A DNA stretch of 25,252 nucleotides from an uncultured Bacteroidia bacterium. Lineage in GTDB: Bacteria; Bacteroidota; Bacteroidia; Bacteroidales; UBA932. Below are positions 14,321-22,600 of this stretch, one piece after another. A model generated the notes under the pieces. It had not been told where the DNA came from. It was given only the letters and a program-made list of their open reading frames with translations, and searched no databases. Each line of letters opens with the position of its first letter. The stretch's first letter is position 1. The stretch spans positions 1-25,252 of the forward strand of contig CADBUS010000031.1 in the NCBI GenBank assembly GCA_902797895.1, read 5' to 3'. The position numbers and the translations under genes were made by a program.

Positions 14321-14770
14321 CTACTCAATTACCGTTACTGTACCCTTGAGCGCCTCTATCTTTGCTATTGCTGATTTTGAGAAGGCATTGGCTGTAACAT
14401 CCAACTTGGATGTGAGCTCTCCGTTGCCCAAAATCTTTACAAGATCGTTCTTGGATACAAGACCATTCTCAATAAGGAGCTCTCTGCTTATTGTTGTTAC
14501 ATTGAGCTTCTCGCTCAAAGCCTGAAGAGATGAGAGGTTTATAACCTTGAACTCTACCTTCTTAGGGTTGTTGAATCCGAACTTAGGCAGCTGCCTCTGA
14601 ATTGGCATCTGACCTCCCTGGAAGCCGAGCTTTGCAGAGTAACCGCTGCGCTGCTTAGCACCATTCATACCACGGGTGGAAGTTCCGCCGTGTCCGGAAC
14701 CCTCTCCACGCCCTATTCTCTTTGGTTTTCCCAAAGCACCTTTTGCAGGTTTTAAACTATTGAGTCTCAT
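14321..14770 (-). CDS. rplO: 50S ribosomal protein L15
   Basis: 149 residues. It begins MRLNSLKPAKGA and has the Gly/Arg-rich RNA-threading segment KRIGRGEGSGHGGTSTRG and GYSAKLGFQGGQMPIQRQLPKFGF, then an L18e-like C-terminal domain (ILGNGELTSKLDVTANAFSKSAIAKIEALKG). L15 is an early assembly protein buried in 23S rRNA. It is 15 nt after rpmD and 7 nt before secY. The start region reads AAAGGGATAAGAA before ATG, a weak purine-rich signal. Confidence 0.98.
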   Translation of the reverse strand: MRLNSLKPAKGALGKPKRIGRGEGSGHGGTSTRGMNGAKQRSGYSAKLGFQGGQMPIQRQLPKFGFNNPKKVEFKVINLSSLQALSEKLNVTTISRELLIENGLVSKNDLVKILGNGELTSKLDVTANAFSKSAIAKIEALKGTVTVIE

Positions 14771-14785
14771 TTCTTATCCCTTTCT

Positions 14786-14965
14786 TTAAATTTCCTCTAT
14801 GGTTACAAGGTGGCGTACTTTCTCAACCATACCCTTGATTACCGGAGTTAGTTCAACTTCTACGCTGTGGTGAATCTTTCTGATTCCGAGTGCCTGGAGT
14901 GTAGCAATTTGCCTCTTGTTGGCACCGCTTCTGCTCTTAACTTGTGTAACTTTAACTTTAGCCAT
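14786..14965 (-). CDS. rpmD: 50S ribosomal protein L30
   Basis: A 59-residue gene. It reads MAKVKVTQVKSRSGANKRQ, then TLQALGIRKIHHSVEVE and a C-terminal helix GMVEKVRHLVTIEEI, the standard ferredoxin-like L30. L30 sits on the 50S surface near domain II of 23S rRNA. The start is fixed by a perfect AGGAGG 7 nt upstream that overlaps the rpsE stop. Order rpsE-rpmD-rplO is standard. Confidence 0.97.
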   Translation of the reverse strand: MAKVKVTQVKSRSGANKRQIATLQALGIRKIHHSVEVELTPVIKGMVEKVRHLVTIEEI

Positions 14966-14972
14966 CTGACAG

Positions 14973-14978
14973 CCTCCT
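14973..14978 (-). promoter_or_regulatory. Shine-Dalgarno AGGAGG for rpmD
   Basis: A full AGGAGG with a 7-nt spacer, overlapping the last bases of rpsE, so rpmD can be initiated by terminating or free ribosomes. Confidence 0.8.
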
Positions 14979-15498
14979 ATCCGTTAAATACATTATTCAT
15001 AGGAACTCCTCTGAGACCTGCTACGGTGTAGGCATCTCTCATCTGTGCCAAAGCGGCAACTGTAGCCTTCACAAGGTTGTGAGGGTTGGAAGAACCCTTG
15101 GACTTAGCAAGAATATCGCGGATTCCCACAGACTCAAATACTGCACGCATAGCACCACCGGCCTTTACACCGGTACCAGGCGCTGCAGGCTTCATAAATA
15201 CCTGTGCTCCACCAAATTTAGCGGTCTGCTCGTGTGGAATGGTATCTTTATATACCGGAACCTTTACAAGGTTCTTCTTTGCATCTTCTATGCCCTTTGA
15301 GATAGCGGTTGTTACCTCGTTGGCCTTGCCAAGTCCGTAACCTACAACACCTTTCTCATCTCCAACTACTACAATGGCAGCAAAACTGAAGTGACGGCCA
15401 CCCTTGGTAACCTTGGTTACCCTTCTAACTGCCACCAATCTGTCTTTAAGCTCCAGATCAGTAGTTCTTAAATCTTTATTCTTGTTTGTATCTGCCAT
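14977..15498 (-). CDS. rpsE: 30S ribosomal protein S5
   Basis: 173 residues. It has the double-stranded-RNA-binding-type N-terminal domain (DRLVAVRRVTKVTKGGRHFSF, VGYGLGKANEVTTAISKG) and the conserved C-terminal block GGAMRAVFESVGIRDILAKSKGSSNPHNLVKAT. S5 lines the mRNA entry channel and affects decoding accuracy. The loop around KGGRHFSF is where fidelity and spectinomycin mutations fall in other species; it looks normal. It is 5 nt after rplR. No Shine-Dalgarno. Confidence 0.98.
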   Translation of the reverse strand: MADTNKNKDLRTTDLELKDRLVAVRRVTKVTKGGRHFSFAAIVVVGDEKGVVGYGLGKANEVTTAISKGIEDAKKNLVKVPVYKDTIPHEQTAKFGGAQVFMKPAAPGTGVKAGGAMRAVFESVGIRDILAKSKGSSNPHNLVKATVAALAQMRDAYTVAGLRGVPMNNVFNG

Positions 15499-15503
15499 AT
15501 CGG

Positions 15504-15860
15504 TTAGAATTTAAGACCGCCCTTGCGTGCGGCATCTGCTAAACTTTTAACTCTTCCGTGATATAGATAACCTCCGCGGTCAAAGGCAACCTCGTTGATT
15601 CCCTTCTCCAAGGCAACCTTTGCGGCAGCCTCGCCAACCATTGCGGCAATCTCTATATTGGTTTTGCCCTTGGTCTGAGGAGCAAGAGCCTTGTCCAAAG
15701 ATGATGCTGAAGCGAGGGTTACCCCCTTAATATCGTCTATGAACTGAACATAAATCTGCTTGTTTGAGCGGAATACACTCATTCTTGGCCGCTCTGCGGT
15801 TCCGTTTACAACCTTACGGATGCGGTAACGGATTCTCTGTCTTCTTTCTATCTTATTCAT
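15504..15860 (-). CDS. rplR: 50S ribosomal protein L18
   Basis: 118 residues from the chosen start MNKIERRQRIRYRIRKV. An earlier in-frame ATG at 15875 would add five residues (MEGNN) and overlap the rplF stop, but its sequence is the GGAGGG Shine-Dalgarno for the later ATG, at a 7-nt spacer; L18 proteins also usually begin close to KIERR. Further motifs are RPRMSVFRSNKQIYVQFIDD and FDRGGYLYHGRVKSLADAARKGGL. L18 binds 5S rRNA with L5 in the central protuberance. It is 14 nt after rplF and 5 nt before rpsE. Confidence 0.95.
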   Translation of the reverse strand: MNKIERRQRIRYRIRKVVNGTAERPRMSVFRSNKQIYVQFIDDIKGVTLASASSLDKALAPQTKGKTNIEIAAMVGEAAAKVALEKGINEVAFDRGGYLYHGRVKSLADAARKGGLKF

Positions 15861-15867
15861 ATTGTTA

Positions 15868-15873
15868 CCCTCC
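15868..15873 (-). promoter_or_regulatory. Shine-Dalgarno GGAGGG deciding the rplR start
   Basis: GGAGGG with a 7-nt spacer to the ATG at 15858-15860. It lies just inside the alternative upstream ATG and supports the downstream start. Confidence 0.7.
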
Positions 15874-15874
15874 A

Positions 15875-16435
15875 TTATTTAGCTGCCGCTGTCTTACCTG
15901 CCTTTCTACGCAGAACCTCGCCGGCGAACTTAATACCTTTACCCTTGTATGGCTCAGGCTTACGGAATGAACGCACTTTTGCTGCAACCATTCCAAGCAG
16001 CTGCTTGTCTGAACTTTTAAGAATCAGAATTGGGTTTGCACCCTTCTTAACCTGAGGAACCTCTGCAGTTACCTCGTCTGGAAGCTGGAGATAAATATCG
16101 TGAGAGTAGCCAAGGCTGAACTTAAGCAGCTGGCCTGCAGCCTCTACACGGTATCCAACACCCACCAACTCCTGCTGGGTTGTATAACCCTCAGATACAC
16201 CAACAACCATATTGTTTATAAGTGCACGATAAAGGCCGTGCATAGATCTGTGGCGCGGCTGGTCTGTCGGTCTTTTTACATTTACCACGCCTCCCTCAAT
16301 AGAGACCTCAATATCAGGATCAACCTTCTGAGAGAGCTCTCCTTTAGGGCCTTTAACCTTAACCACATTGCCATTCTCTACAGATATGGTAACTCCTTGT
16401 GGAAGGCTTACAGGTAATTTTCCTATTCTTGACAT
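15875..16435 (-). CDS. rplF: 50S ribosomal protein L6
   Basis: 186 residues with two repeated L6 domains. It begins MSRIGKLPVSLPQGVTISVENGNVVKVKGPKGELS and ends with the signature PEPYKGKGIKFAGEVLRRKAGKTAAAK, whose PYKGKGI block contacts 23S rRNA near the factor-binding site. The length is normal for the phylum. The start codon follows an A/T-rich stretch (AAATTTTTTAATAT) with no Shine-Dalgarno. It sits 18 nt after rpsH. Confidence 0.98.
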   Translation of the reverse strand: MSRIGKLPVSLPQGVTISVENGNVVKVKGPKGELSQKVDPDIEVSIEGGVVNVKRPTDQPRHRSMHGLYRALINNMVVGVSEGYTTQQELVGVGYRVEAAGQLLKFSLGYSHDIYLQLPDEVTAEVPQVKKGANPILILKSSDKQLLGMVAAKVRSFRKPEPYKGKGIKFAGEVLRRKAGKTAAAK

Positions 16436-16453
16436 ATTAAAAAATTTAATCTG

Positions 16454-16849
16454 TTAATAAACATAACAAAGCACCTCACCGCCAATGTTCTGGACCCTTG
16501 CCTCCTTGTCTGTGATAATGCCTTTTGAGGTTGAGAGTATTGCTATACCGAGCCCGTTGAGAACTCTTGGCATATTCTCCACTCCTCTATATTGCCTCAA
16601 ACCCGGGCGGCTCACTCTTACTATCTTTTTGATAGCAGGGAGCTTAGACTCCGGATGGTATTTAAGCGCAATTTTAATTGTTCCTGCCGGCTTGCCCTCA
16701 ACCAACTTGTAGCTAAGGATATAGCCCTTCTCAAACAGAACTCTTGTAAGCTCTTGTTTCATCTTTGAAGTAGGAATCTCTACAATCTTATGACCTGCGC
16801 TGTAAGCATTCCTAATTCTTGTCAAAAAATCTGAAATTGGATCAGTCAT
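16454..16849 (-). CDS. rpsH: 30S ribosomal protein S8
   Basis: 131 residues. It begins MTDPISDFLTRIRNAYSAGH and has IPTSKMKQELTRVLFEKGYI, the loop RPGLRQYRG, and the C-terminal VLNGLGIAILSTSKGIITDKEAR. S8 binds helix 21 of 16S rRNA and in E. coli represses the spc operon by binding near the L5 start. Such feedback here is possible but not shown. A 62-nt gap, the largest in the operon, separates it from rpsN; I see no ORF or strong structure there. Confidence 0.98.
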   Translation of the reverse strand: MTDPISDFLTRIRNAYSAGHKIVEIPTSKMKQELTRVLFEKGYILSYKLVEGKPAGTIKIALKYHPESKLPAIKKIVRVSRPGLRQYRGVENMPRVLNGLGIAILSTSKGIITDKEARVQNIGGEVLCYVY

Positions 16850-16911
16850 TGTTTCTTTTGTTAAATAATCGATATCCGTTAATTAAGTTAATTTGCCAAA
16901 CTGCCTCAGGA

Positions 16912-17181
16912 TTACCAGCTTGCTTTGCGTACACCAGGTATGAGACCTTTGCTGGCCATCTCCCTGAACTGAATCCTGCTTATTCCAAATATGCGCATAT
17001 AACCCTTTGGTCTGCCGGTTAGAGAGCAGCGGTTGTGCAATCTTACCGGGCTGGAGTTCTTTGGCAACTTTGCAAGACCTGCATAGTCGCCCGCCTCCTT
17101 GAGCCTCTTGCGTTTTTCTGCATATTTGGCGCATAGCTTGGCGCGCTTAACCTCACGCGCTTTCATTGATTCTTTTGCCAT
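16912..17181 (-). CDS. rpsN: 30S ribosomal protein S14, long zinc-free type
   Basis: 89 residues. It has AREVKRAKLCAKYAEKRKRLKEAGD at the start and the C-terminal signature RCSLTGRPKGYMRIFGISRIQFREMASKGLIPGVRKASW. The paired CxxC zinc motifs of the short (about 61-residue) form are absent; only two lone cysteines remain, so it is the zinc-independent type. S14 sits in the 30S head. It is 23 nt after rplE. A partial purine tract GAGAG precedes the start. Confidence 0.97.
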   Translation of the reverse strand: MAKESMKAREVKRAKLCAKYAEKRKRLKEAGDYAGLAKLPKNSSPVRLHNRCSLTGRPKGYMRIFGISRIQFREMASKGLIPGVRKASW

Positions 17182-17204
17182 ATATACTCTCTTTTATTAT
17201 TCAA

Positions 17205-17840
17205 TTACTTCTTCTTGAACGGAATACCAAAGGCAGCAAGAAGCGCACGAGCCTCCTCATCTTTGGTTGTGCTTGTAACAAATGTTATCTCCATTCCAAG
17301 AATTTTGGATACTTTGTCTATATCTATCTCAGGGAAGATTATCTGCTCTTTAAGGCCGAGGGTGTAGTTGCCCTTGCCGTCGAACTTCTCCTCAACTCCC
17401 TTGAAATCTCTGATACGAGGAAGAGATACCTTTATAAGCCTCTCCAAGAACTCATACATCTTAGCTCTGCGGAGAGTTACCTTGCAGCCAATTGGCATAC
17501 CCTTTCTGAGTTTGAAAGATGCAATATCTTTCTTTGAGTAGGTAAGCACAGCTTTCTGACCTGTTATGAGTGTAAGCTCCTCTGCTGCATTCTCTACAAG
17601 TTTCTTATCCTGTGAGCCTATTCCAACTCCCTGGTTGATAGTTATTTTCTCCAACTTAGGAACCTGCATTACAGACTTGAACTCAAACTTTTTCTTAAGC
17701 TCACCTACTATGCGCTCCTTGTACTCTTTCTCCAAGTTAGGAACCCATCCTTTTGGAACTACCTGCTCTCCGGCGGCCTTCTTTGCCTTGTCGGAGCCCT
17801 TGGCCTTAGCGGCCTGCTCTTTCTTTACTTCGTTTGCCAT
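17205..17840 (-). CDS. rplE: 50S ribosomal protein L5, with Lys/Ala-rich N-terminal extension
   Basis: 211 residues; L5 is usually about 180. Residues about 1-32 form a low-complexity tail (KKEQAAKAKGSDKAKKAAGEQ and so on) before the usual start-like segment NLEKEYKERIVGELKKKF. The core includes VPKLEKITINQGVG, the QKAVLTYSKKDIASFKLRKG loop and DFKGVEEKFDGKGNYTLGLKEQIIFPEID. L5 binds 5S rRNA and contacts the P-site tRNA. The extended start is supported by GGGGAGG upstream and by its TAATG overlap with the rplX stop. No later in-frame start is as well placed. Confidence 0.96.
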   Translation of the reverse strand: MANEVKKEQAAKAKGSDKAKKAAGEQVVPKGWVPNLEKEYKERIVGELKKKFEFKSVMQVPKLEKITINQGVGIGSQDKKLVENAAEELTLITGQKAVLTYSKKDIASFKLRKGMPIGCKVTLRRAKMYEFLERLIKVSLPRIRDFKGVEEKFDGKGNYTLGLKEQIIFPEIDIDKVSKILGMEITFVTSTTKDEEARALLAAFGIPFKKK

Positions 17841-18163
17841 TACTTGATTTCCTCCCCTGATTTTTTAGCATAACGTACAAGTTTGCCCTTATTATTAAGG
17901 CGGCGTCCAATTCTGGTTGGACCACCCTTAACAGGATCAACTACCTGTAGGTTAGAGATGTGAATAGATGCCTCCTGCTTGATTATTCCGCCCTGCGGAT
18001 TTTGAGCATTAGGTTTTGTGTTCTTGCTCACCATATTGAGGCCCTCAACAATGGCACGCATATTTTTACGATCTACGCTAAGTACCTTACCGGTTTTACC
18101 CTTGTCGTTACCTGCGTTTACAAAGACCATATCACCTTTCTTAATATGTAACTTTACATTCAT
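17840..18163 (-). CDS. rplX: 50S ribosomal protein L24
   Basis: 107 residues. The KOW motif is near the start (KKGDMVFVNAGNDKGKTGKVLSV), followed by VEGLNMVSKNTKPNAQNPQGGIIKQEASIHISNLQVVDP. L24 is one of the first proteins to bind 23S rRNA and stands at the tunnel exit. The start has a perfect AGGAGG 7 nt upstream. The stop overlaps the rplE start by one base (TAATG), so the two are translationally coupled. Confidence 0.98.
   Translation of the reverse strand: MNVKLHIKKGDMVFVNAGNDKGKTGKVLSVDRKNMRAIVEGLNMVSKNTKPNAQNPQGGIIKQEASIHISNLQVVDPVKGGPTRIGRRLNNKGKLVRYAKKSGEEIK
17851..17857 (-). promoter_or_regulatory. Shine-Dalgarno GGGGAGG for rplE
   Basis: GGGGAGG inside the end of rplX with a 10-nt spacer to the rplE ATG. 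It supports the extended L5 start. Confidence 0.65.
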
Positions 18164-18170
18164 TGCAAAA

Positions 18171-18176
18171 CCTCCT
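18171..18176 (-). promoter_or_regulatory. Shine-Dalgarno AGGAGG for rplX
   Basis: A full AGGAGG in the 17-nt gap after rplN, 7-nt spacer to ATG. Confidence 0.8.
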
Positions 18177-18180
18177 ATGA

Positions 18181-18546
18181 TTAAAGTACCTCAGGGGCAA
18201 GTGAAACAATCTTCATATAGTTGTCGCGCAGCTCGCGGGCTACAGGGCCGAAGATACGGGTACCCTTTACCTCTCCCTGATTATCCAAAAGAACGCAGGC
18301 ATTCTCATCAAATCTGATATAAGAGCCATCCGCTCTGCGAATCTCCTTTTTAGTTCTTACTACAACTGCCTTGGAAACAGAGCCTTTCTTGGCATCTGCA
18401 CCTGGGATAGCACTCTTTACAGCCACCACAATCTTATCTCCTACACCTGCATAACGCCTCCTTGTACCTCCCAAAACACGGATGCAAAGAACCTCCTTTG
18501 CTCCGCTGTTGTCTGCTACCATTAATCTACTTTCTTGCTGTATCAT
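18181..18546 (-). CDS. rplN: 50S ribosomal protein L14
   Basis: 121 residues, the standard length. It begins MIQQESRLMVADNSGAKEVLCIRVLGG, with VGDKIVVAVKSAIPG, the KAVVVRTKKEIRRADGSYIRFDENACVL block and the C-terminal GTRIFGPVARELRDNYMKIVSLAPEVL. L14 lies at the subunit interface by the factor-binding site and binds the silencing factor RsfS. It is 10 nt after rpsQ, with no Shine-Dalgarno. Confidence 0.98.
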   Translation of the reverse strand: MIQQESRLMVADNSGAKEVLCIRVLGGTRRRYAGVGDKIVVAVKSAIPGADAKKGSVSKAVVVRTKKEIRRADGSYIRFDENACVLLDNQGEVKGTRIFGPVARELRDNYMKIVSLAPEVL

Positions 18547-18556
18547 AGCTAATAGC

Positions 18557-18811
18557 TTATTTAACTTTTTCTACAATTTCTACTAATCTCCAGCGCTTTG
18601 TCTTGCTGAGTGGACGAGTCTCCATAATCTTTACGGTATCACCCTCTGAGCACTCGTTTTTATCATCGTGCGCTACAAACTTTGTGGTTTTGTTTACGAA
18701 CTTGCCGTAAATAGGATGTTTCTCCTTTGTTTTAACAGCAACAACGGCACTCTTGTCCATCTTGTTGCTAACCACAATACCTATTCTTGTTTTTCTTAGC
18801 TTCCTTTCCAT
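18557..18811 (-). CDS. rpsQ: 30S ribosomal protein S17
   Basis: 84 residues, an OB-fold protein. It begins MERKLRKTRIGIVVSNKMDKSAVVAVK and has KHPIYGKFVNKTTKFVAHDDKNECSEGDTVKIMETRPLSKTKRWRLVEIVE, the S17 signature. It binds 16S rRNA in the 30S body. The start overlaps the rpmC stop by one base (TAATG), so initiation is probably coupled to rpmC. Confidence 0.98.
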   Translation of the reverse strand: MERKLRKTRIGIVVSNKMDKSAVVAVKTKEKHPIYGKFVNKTTKFVAHDDKNECSEGDTVKIMETRPLSKTKRWRLVEIVEKVK

Positions 18812-19014
18812 TACTTAGCCTGTTTTTTGTTCTCAATCTCAGTTAATACCGTAAGCATACGGGTAATATCCTTTTTTGCTTTTCTTATTTGAGATGTATT
18901 CTCTAATGGAGAGACAGCGTGGTTGAGAAGCATCTGATCTAAAGCGGCGCGGCTGGTCTGAATGCGCTCACGCAAATCCTTCTCGCTCATTTCACGTATT
19001 TCTTTGATTTCCAT
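18811..19014 (-). CDS. rpmC: 50S ribosomal protein L29
   Basis: 67 residues forming two antiparallel helices: MEIKEIREMSEKDLRERIQTSRAALDQMLLNHAVSPLENTSQIRKAKKDITRML in outline, with the SQIRKAKKDIARxxT-like signature. L29 stands at the tunnel exit with L23, a docking site for trigger factor and SRP. It is 13 nt after rplP. A partial purine tract (GAGAG) lies upstream. Confidence 0.97.
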   Translation of the reverse strand: MEIKEIREMSEKDLRERIQTSRAALDQMLLNHAVSPLENTSQIRKAKKDITRMLTVLTEIENKKQAK

Positions 19015-19027
19015 ATTCTAACTCTCA

Positions 19028-19450
19028 TTATTGTTTAACATAATCCCTTCTTACTACAAACTTTGTAGAGACAGGTAATTTCTGTGCGCCGAGCCTGAGT
19101 GCCTCGCGTGCTACCTCTACAGGCACACCCTCAACCTCCATAAGCATTCTGCCTGGGGTTACAGGGGCTACGAATCCCTCAGGATTACCTTTACCTTTAC
19201 CCATACGCACCTCTGCAGGCTTCTTTGTGAATGGTTTGTCTGGGAATATACGAATCCATACAAAACCCTCACGTTTCATATAGCGGACAACTGCCTGGCG
19301 GGCAGCCTCTATCTGCTGACCGGTCATCCAGCAAGACTCTAAAGTCTTGATTCCGAACGAGCCGAATGCAAGCTGATTTCCTCTGTGGGCCTTGCCTTTC
19401 ATACGGCCCTTCTGCATCCTTCTAAATTTGGTTTTCTTTGGTTGTAACAT
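19028..19450 (-). CDS. rplP: 50S ribosomal protein L16, first gene of the operon here
   Basis: 140 residues, the standard length. It begins MLQPKKTKFRRMQKGRMKG and has the AFGSFGIKTLESCWMTGQQIEAARQ helix region and the VRMGKGKGNPEGFVAPVTPG loop, whose Arg82 matches the arginine hydroxylated in E. coli L16. L16 sits near the A-site tRNA and is added late in 50S assembly. In most bacteria rpsC is directly upstream; here it is not. The gene has its own promoter at 19520-19550 and a leader of about 63 nt. The start is preceded by TTTTAGGT, too close for a Shine-Dalgarno. Confidence 0.98.
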   Translation of the reverse strand: MLQPKKTKFRRMQKGRMKGKAHRGNQLAFGSFGIKTLESCWMTGQQIEAARQAVVRYMKREGFVWIRIFPDKPFTKKPAEVRMGKGKGNPEGFVAPVTPGRMLMEVEGVPVEVAREALRLGAQKLPVSTKFVVRRDYVKQ

Positions 19451-19477
19451 ACCTAAAACGCTTTTTCTTTCTTACTT

Positions 19478-19506
19478 AAAAACCCTTTTGGGTTGTAACG
19501 GAACCC
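19478..19506 (-). promoter_or_regulatory. Possible small attenuator in the rplP leader
   Basis: In the transcript, GGGTT (19502-19506), AACCC (19490-19494) and GGGTT followed by TTT (19478-19485) follow one another. The middle segment can pair with either side; the second pairing gives a 5-bp hairpin with a short T-run. This is the form of an antiterminator/terminator switch, but the stems are short. Confidence 0.3.
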
Positions 19507-19519
19507 TAATTGGGGGGTG

Positions 19520-19550
19520 CAAATGTAGAATAAAAAATTTATCCTGCAAA
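19520..19550 (-). promoter_or_regulatory. Promoter of the rplP-rplQ operon
   Basis: On minus: TTTG (19547-19550), exactly 19 nt, TACATTTG (19520-19527). This matches the Bacteroidota consensus TTTG-N19-TAnnTTTG. The predicted transcript start is near 19513. It is the best promoter in the window. Confidence 0.88.
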
Positions 19551-19581
19551 CTTTTTTTGCAAAAATTTTACACTTTTGGAC

Positions 19582-19612
19582 AAAAAAAAGTGGAGGTCAA
19601 TGCCCCCACTTT
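19582..19612 (-). terminator. Terminator of the 1789-residue lipoprotein gene
   Basis: On minus: AAAGTGGGGG, loop CATTGA, CCTCCACTTT, with one mismatch, then continuing T to eight in all. It lies about 80 nt after the stop at 19692 and insulates the rplP promoter. Confidence 0.85.
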
Positions 19613-19691
19613 CAGTAATTTACAAATTTCAAAACTTTTTACAATAGAATGTTTTGGATTTCTTGCAGGTAAAGTCGGCCATAGCACCGCA

Positions 19692-22600
19692 TCAATTCTC
19701 CTGTGCAGGAATAAGTGGAACACCATAATCTAACTGAAAAAAAGACAATCCCATACTATTGTAAAATAGAGCCATCACTCTAAATCCGAGATTCCCGGTT
19801 TCAAATGGAACTGACAGCTGGTAGCTTCCAAGCCAGTTTCCGGAAGAATCCATCTTCCTAACAGTACCATCATCTTTGTGTCTATGTCCCATAGCATGAT
19901 AGAAGTATTCTTTTTGATCTGTTGGGCTGCACTTTACCCACCAACCGCAGTCCCATCCGGCATTCCCCTTGTCTGAGATAATATTAGAGACTTGCCAGTC
20001 AAAAAAGTCGCGTCTTGGCACACAGAAACCCGCAGGAGATGGATCATAAATGGTTTTCACAGGAATTCTGTCCACATCTGTCGGTGTAACTTTTGTGTCT
20101 GCATAAGTACGGGTAGCATCCCAAAGATTATAGTGAGTACGAGTACTATATCCTCTCCTGCGTATATAAGGAAACTCTATAGAATATGGTATAGAGTAAT
20201 CAGAGCTCTCTTTTGCCATTTTAATAGAGGTAGTAGTACCTGCAGCAGCCTCCGTTACACCGGTATCTCCGCTTATTTCATACCCTGCAGGGCTGCTCCA
20301 AGCCTTATTGCCATTTGTCTCCTGCCTCTGGATGCCATCGCCAGGGAGGAACGGATCTTTTCTTCCTCCGTAATAGAAAGGTGCATTGACAATATCGTTC
20401 CTCTCCTGATAAACTCTGAAAATTTTAGGTGCAGCCTTTCCTGTACCAGGCCCCTCTTTTTGAGCAACCTTAACAAAAAATTCTCTCTCAGGAGTTTGCT
20501 CTCTGCAAAAGCCCAAAGGTACGCTCAATAGATTAGTGATTTCGCCGCTCTTTTTTGTTATTGCAACTGCTTTAAGATCTTCTGAAGTTACCCAAATATG
20601 CCAGCTCCAAAGTATAGGTTGGGCCGGATCTGCCTCCGCCTTTTTTCTTACGGCTATTACTACATTGCCTTGGCAAATCTTATTCTCATCTATTTCAAAA
20701 TGGAGATATGGCGCTTCGCCAATGCCCCAACTCTGCTGAGAGTAAGTCGCAAAAGGAGCATTACTTAGGTTAGGATCTGATGTTGCAAAATTCAGGAACT
20801 GCTCAGTAGAAGGCACATCCTGCCATACTATTACCGCCTCACAACTACCCAGCAATGCAGAAATGTTGTTGCCGAAAAGATCCTGATGCAGCCAAGGGCT
20901 TATTATCCCCTCTCCTGCAACATTCAAGAACGGAGTCAGGAATGTTTTGCTGTTTGTCCCCTCCGGAGCGTATGCTACAGTATTGAAATGCGGTGCAACA
21001 GAGTTCTTTTTATAATCCAGACCGTTGCCATAAACCAAAGGGAGTGCATACTTGCCGGGGCGGCGTATAATATAGGCATTGGCTGTCTGTGGAGCTGCGT
21101 GAAAAGTCTCGCTCATAGGCTCATAGCAGGCCAAATTGGCATAATCGGAATTCCCCAAAGCGTTTGTTGAGGCCCCAGGCAGACTCATAATATCTTCTCT
21201 GTTGCGCAAAATTTGCAAAGACTCGTTGCCCAAATCGCGATTAGAGGCCACCAAATTTAACTCTGCACTATACTCTTTGTTATTTATGTTTGCTGCGTTG
21301 ATGTCTGATGCGAGCATACCCCTAAGCTTAGCCGGCATAGAAGTATCGTCGTAGCTGTAAAAAGCAGTACCATCGAGAGAGTAGCTAAACTGCACATCTA
21401 TCGGAGATACTAAACTTCCGCCTGCACTCTTATAGCTTTGGATAGTGGTAGAACCTGTTGTTGCATCGTAGGCAATCGGAGAGATAGAATTTGGCTGATT
21501 AAGCACATACTCAAAACCCCAGGTGGCCATATTTGTGATAGTGAGTTTCTTGCCGGTACCAAGAGGAATCCAGTTACCTCCCGTTTTCAAATTCAAAGCT
21601 CTGTCCACCGGCACATCGTCTATGGTCAGATAGAGCCTCAATTCCAACTGCCTTATATTTACAGGAAGAGTTAAAAAGGTGAAACTAAGCGGAATATCTG
21701 TGTCTAATTCTGGAGTTATATCTGTGGTGGAAGATATGGCTTTATCTCTGAATGTGAGCGCAATCTTATTTCCTGTTGAGGAGCTTGTAGTCCCCCTTCT
21801 CACAATACTGCTAACTCCGGTTGTACGTCTCCAAGTAAAGTAGGTTGTCATATTTTCCGGAGATTCAAGATAGCTGTTAAGTGGTGTGATAGTTGAACCT
21901 GTACCACTGCCTGTTGTAAGCTCTGCCTTAACAATCTTCACCTTATGGGAAGCGAGCGAAGCCGGTTTAACAAGCCTGATTTCCACAGAGTTAAAGTTTG
22001 GAGTAAACTCTAAATTGAGTGCGCTTTTAGGCACTGAAGCCTCCGGCACATTTGCGGCAGCTATCATATAGGCATAGCGCATATCAGCCTCATACCACCT
22101 CTGTGAGGTGCGGCTGCTGTTATACCAACATACTTGGTTAGCCGGTATTACGGTATAGTCTGCCGCAAAACCAGCTTCCCTTGTATTTGTGTTTTGATTA
22201 TGCAGATTCCAATTATGATAATCAACTCCCATATCTGTTAGCGATGGATATATGGCCATAAAGAGATTATCCTGCCCTTTAAGCCACTGCAAACCATTAG
22301 GATTTACGCTTCTCAGTTTGCCCACGCTCTTGCTTTCACTATTAGGTGAGGAGTTATCTATATCATTTACAGAGTCTATCACATACTCCTCCGTATTGCC
22401 GCTATAGAACTCGTGTATTGTAAGACGATCATCCTTAATCCAATCTATACGCTCACGCTTATCAGAAGAGGTTATGGTTATAATCTCGCCACTATAACGT
22501 GTGTCTGAACTTACAGAGTGGTCGTTTGAAGAGTTTCCGCCAGATGGTTTTTCTATATTCCTACCTGAGATAAAATCGTAATAAATTTGATATGTCTTAT

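Noticed and set aside
15504..15875. L18 starting at the upstream ATG (MEGNN)
   Set aside because: That sequence is itself the GGAGGG Shine-Dalgarno for the next ATG, and L18 normally starts near KIERR.
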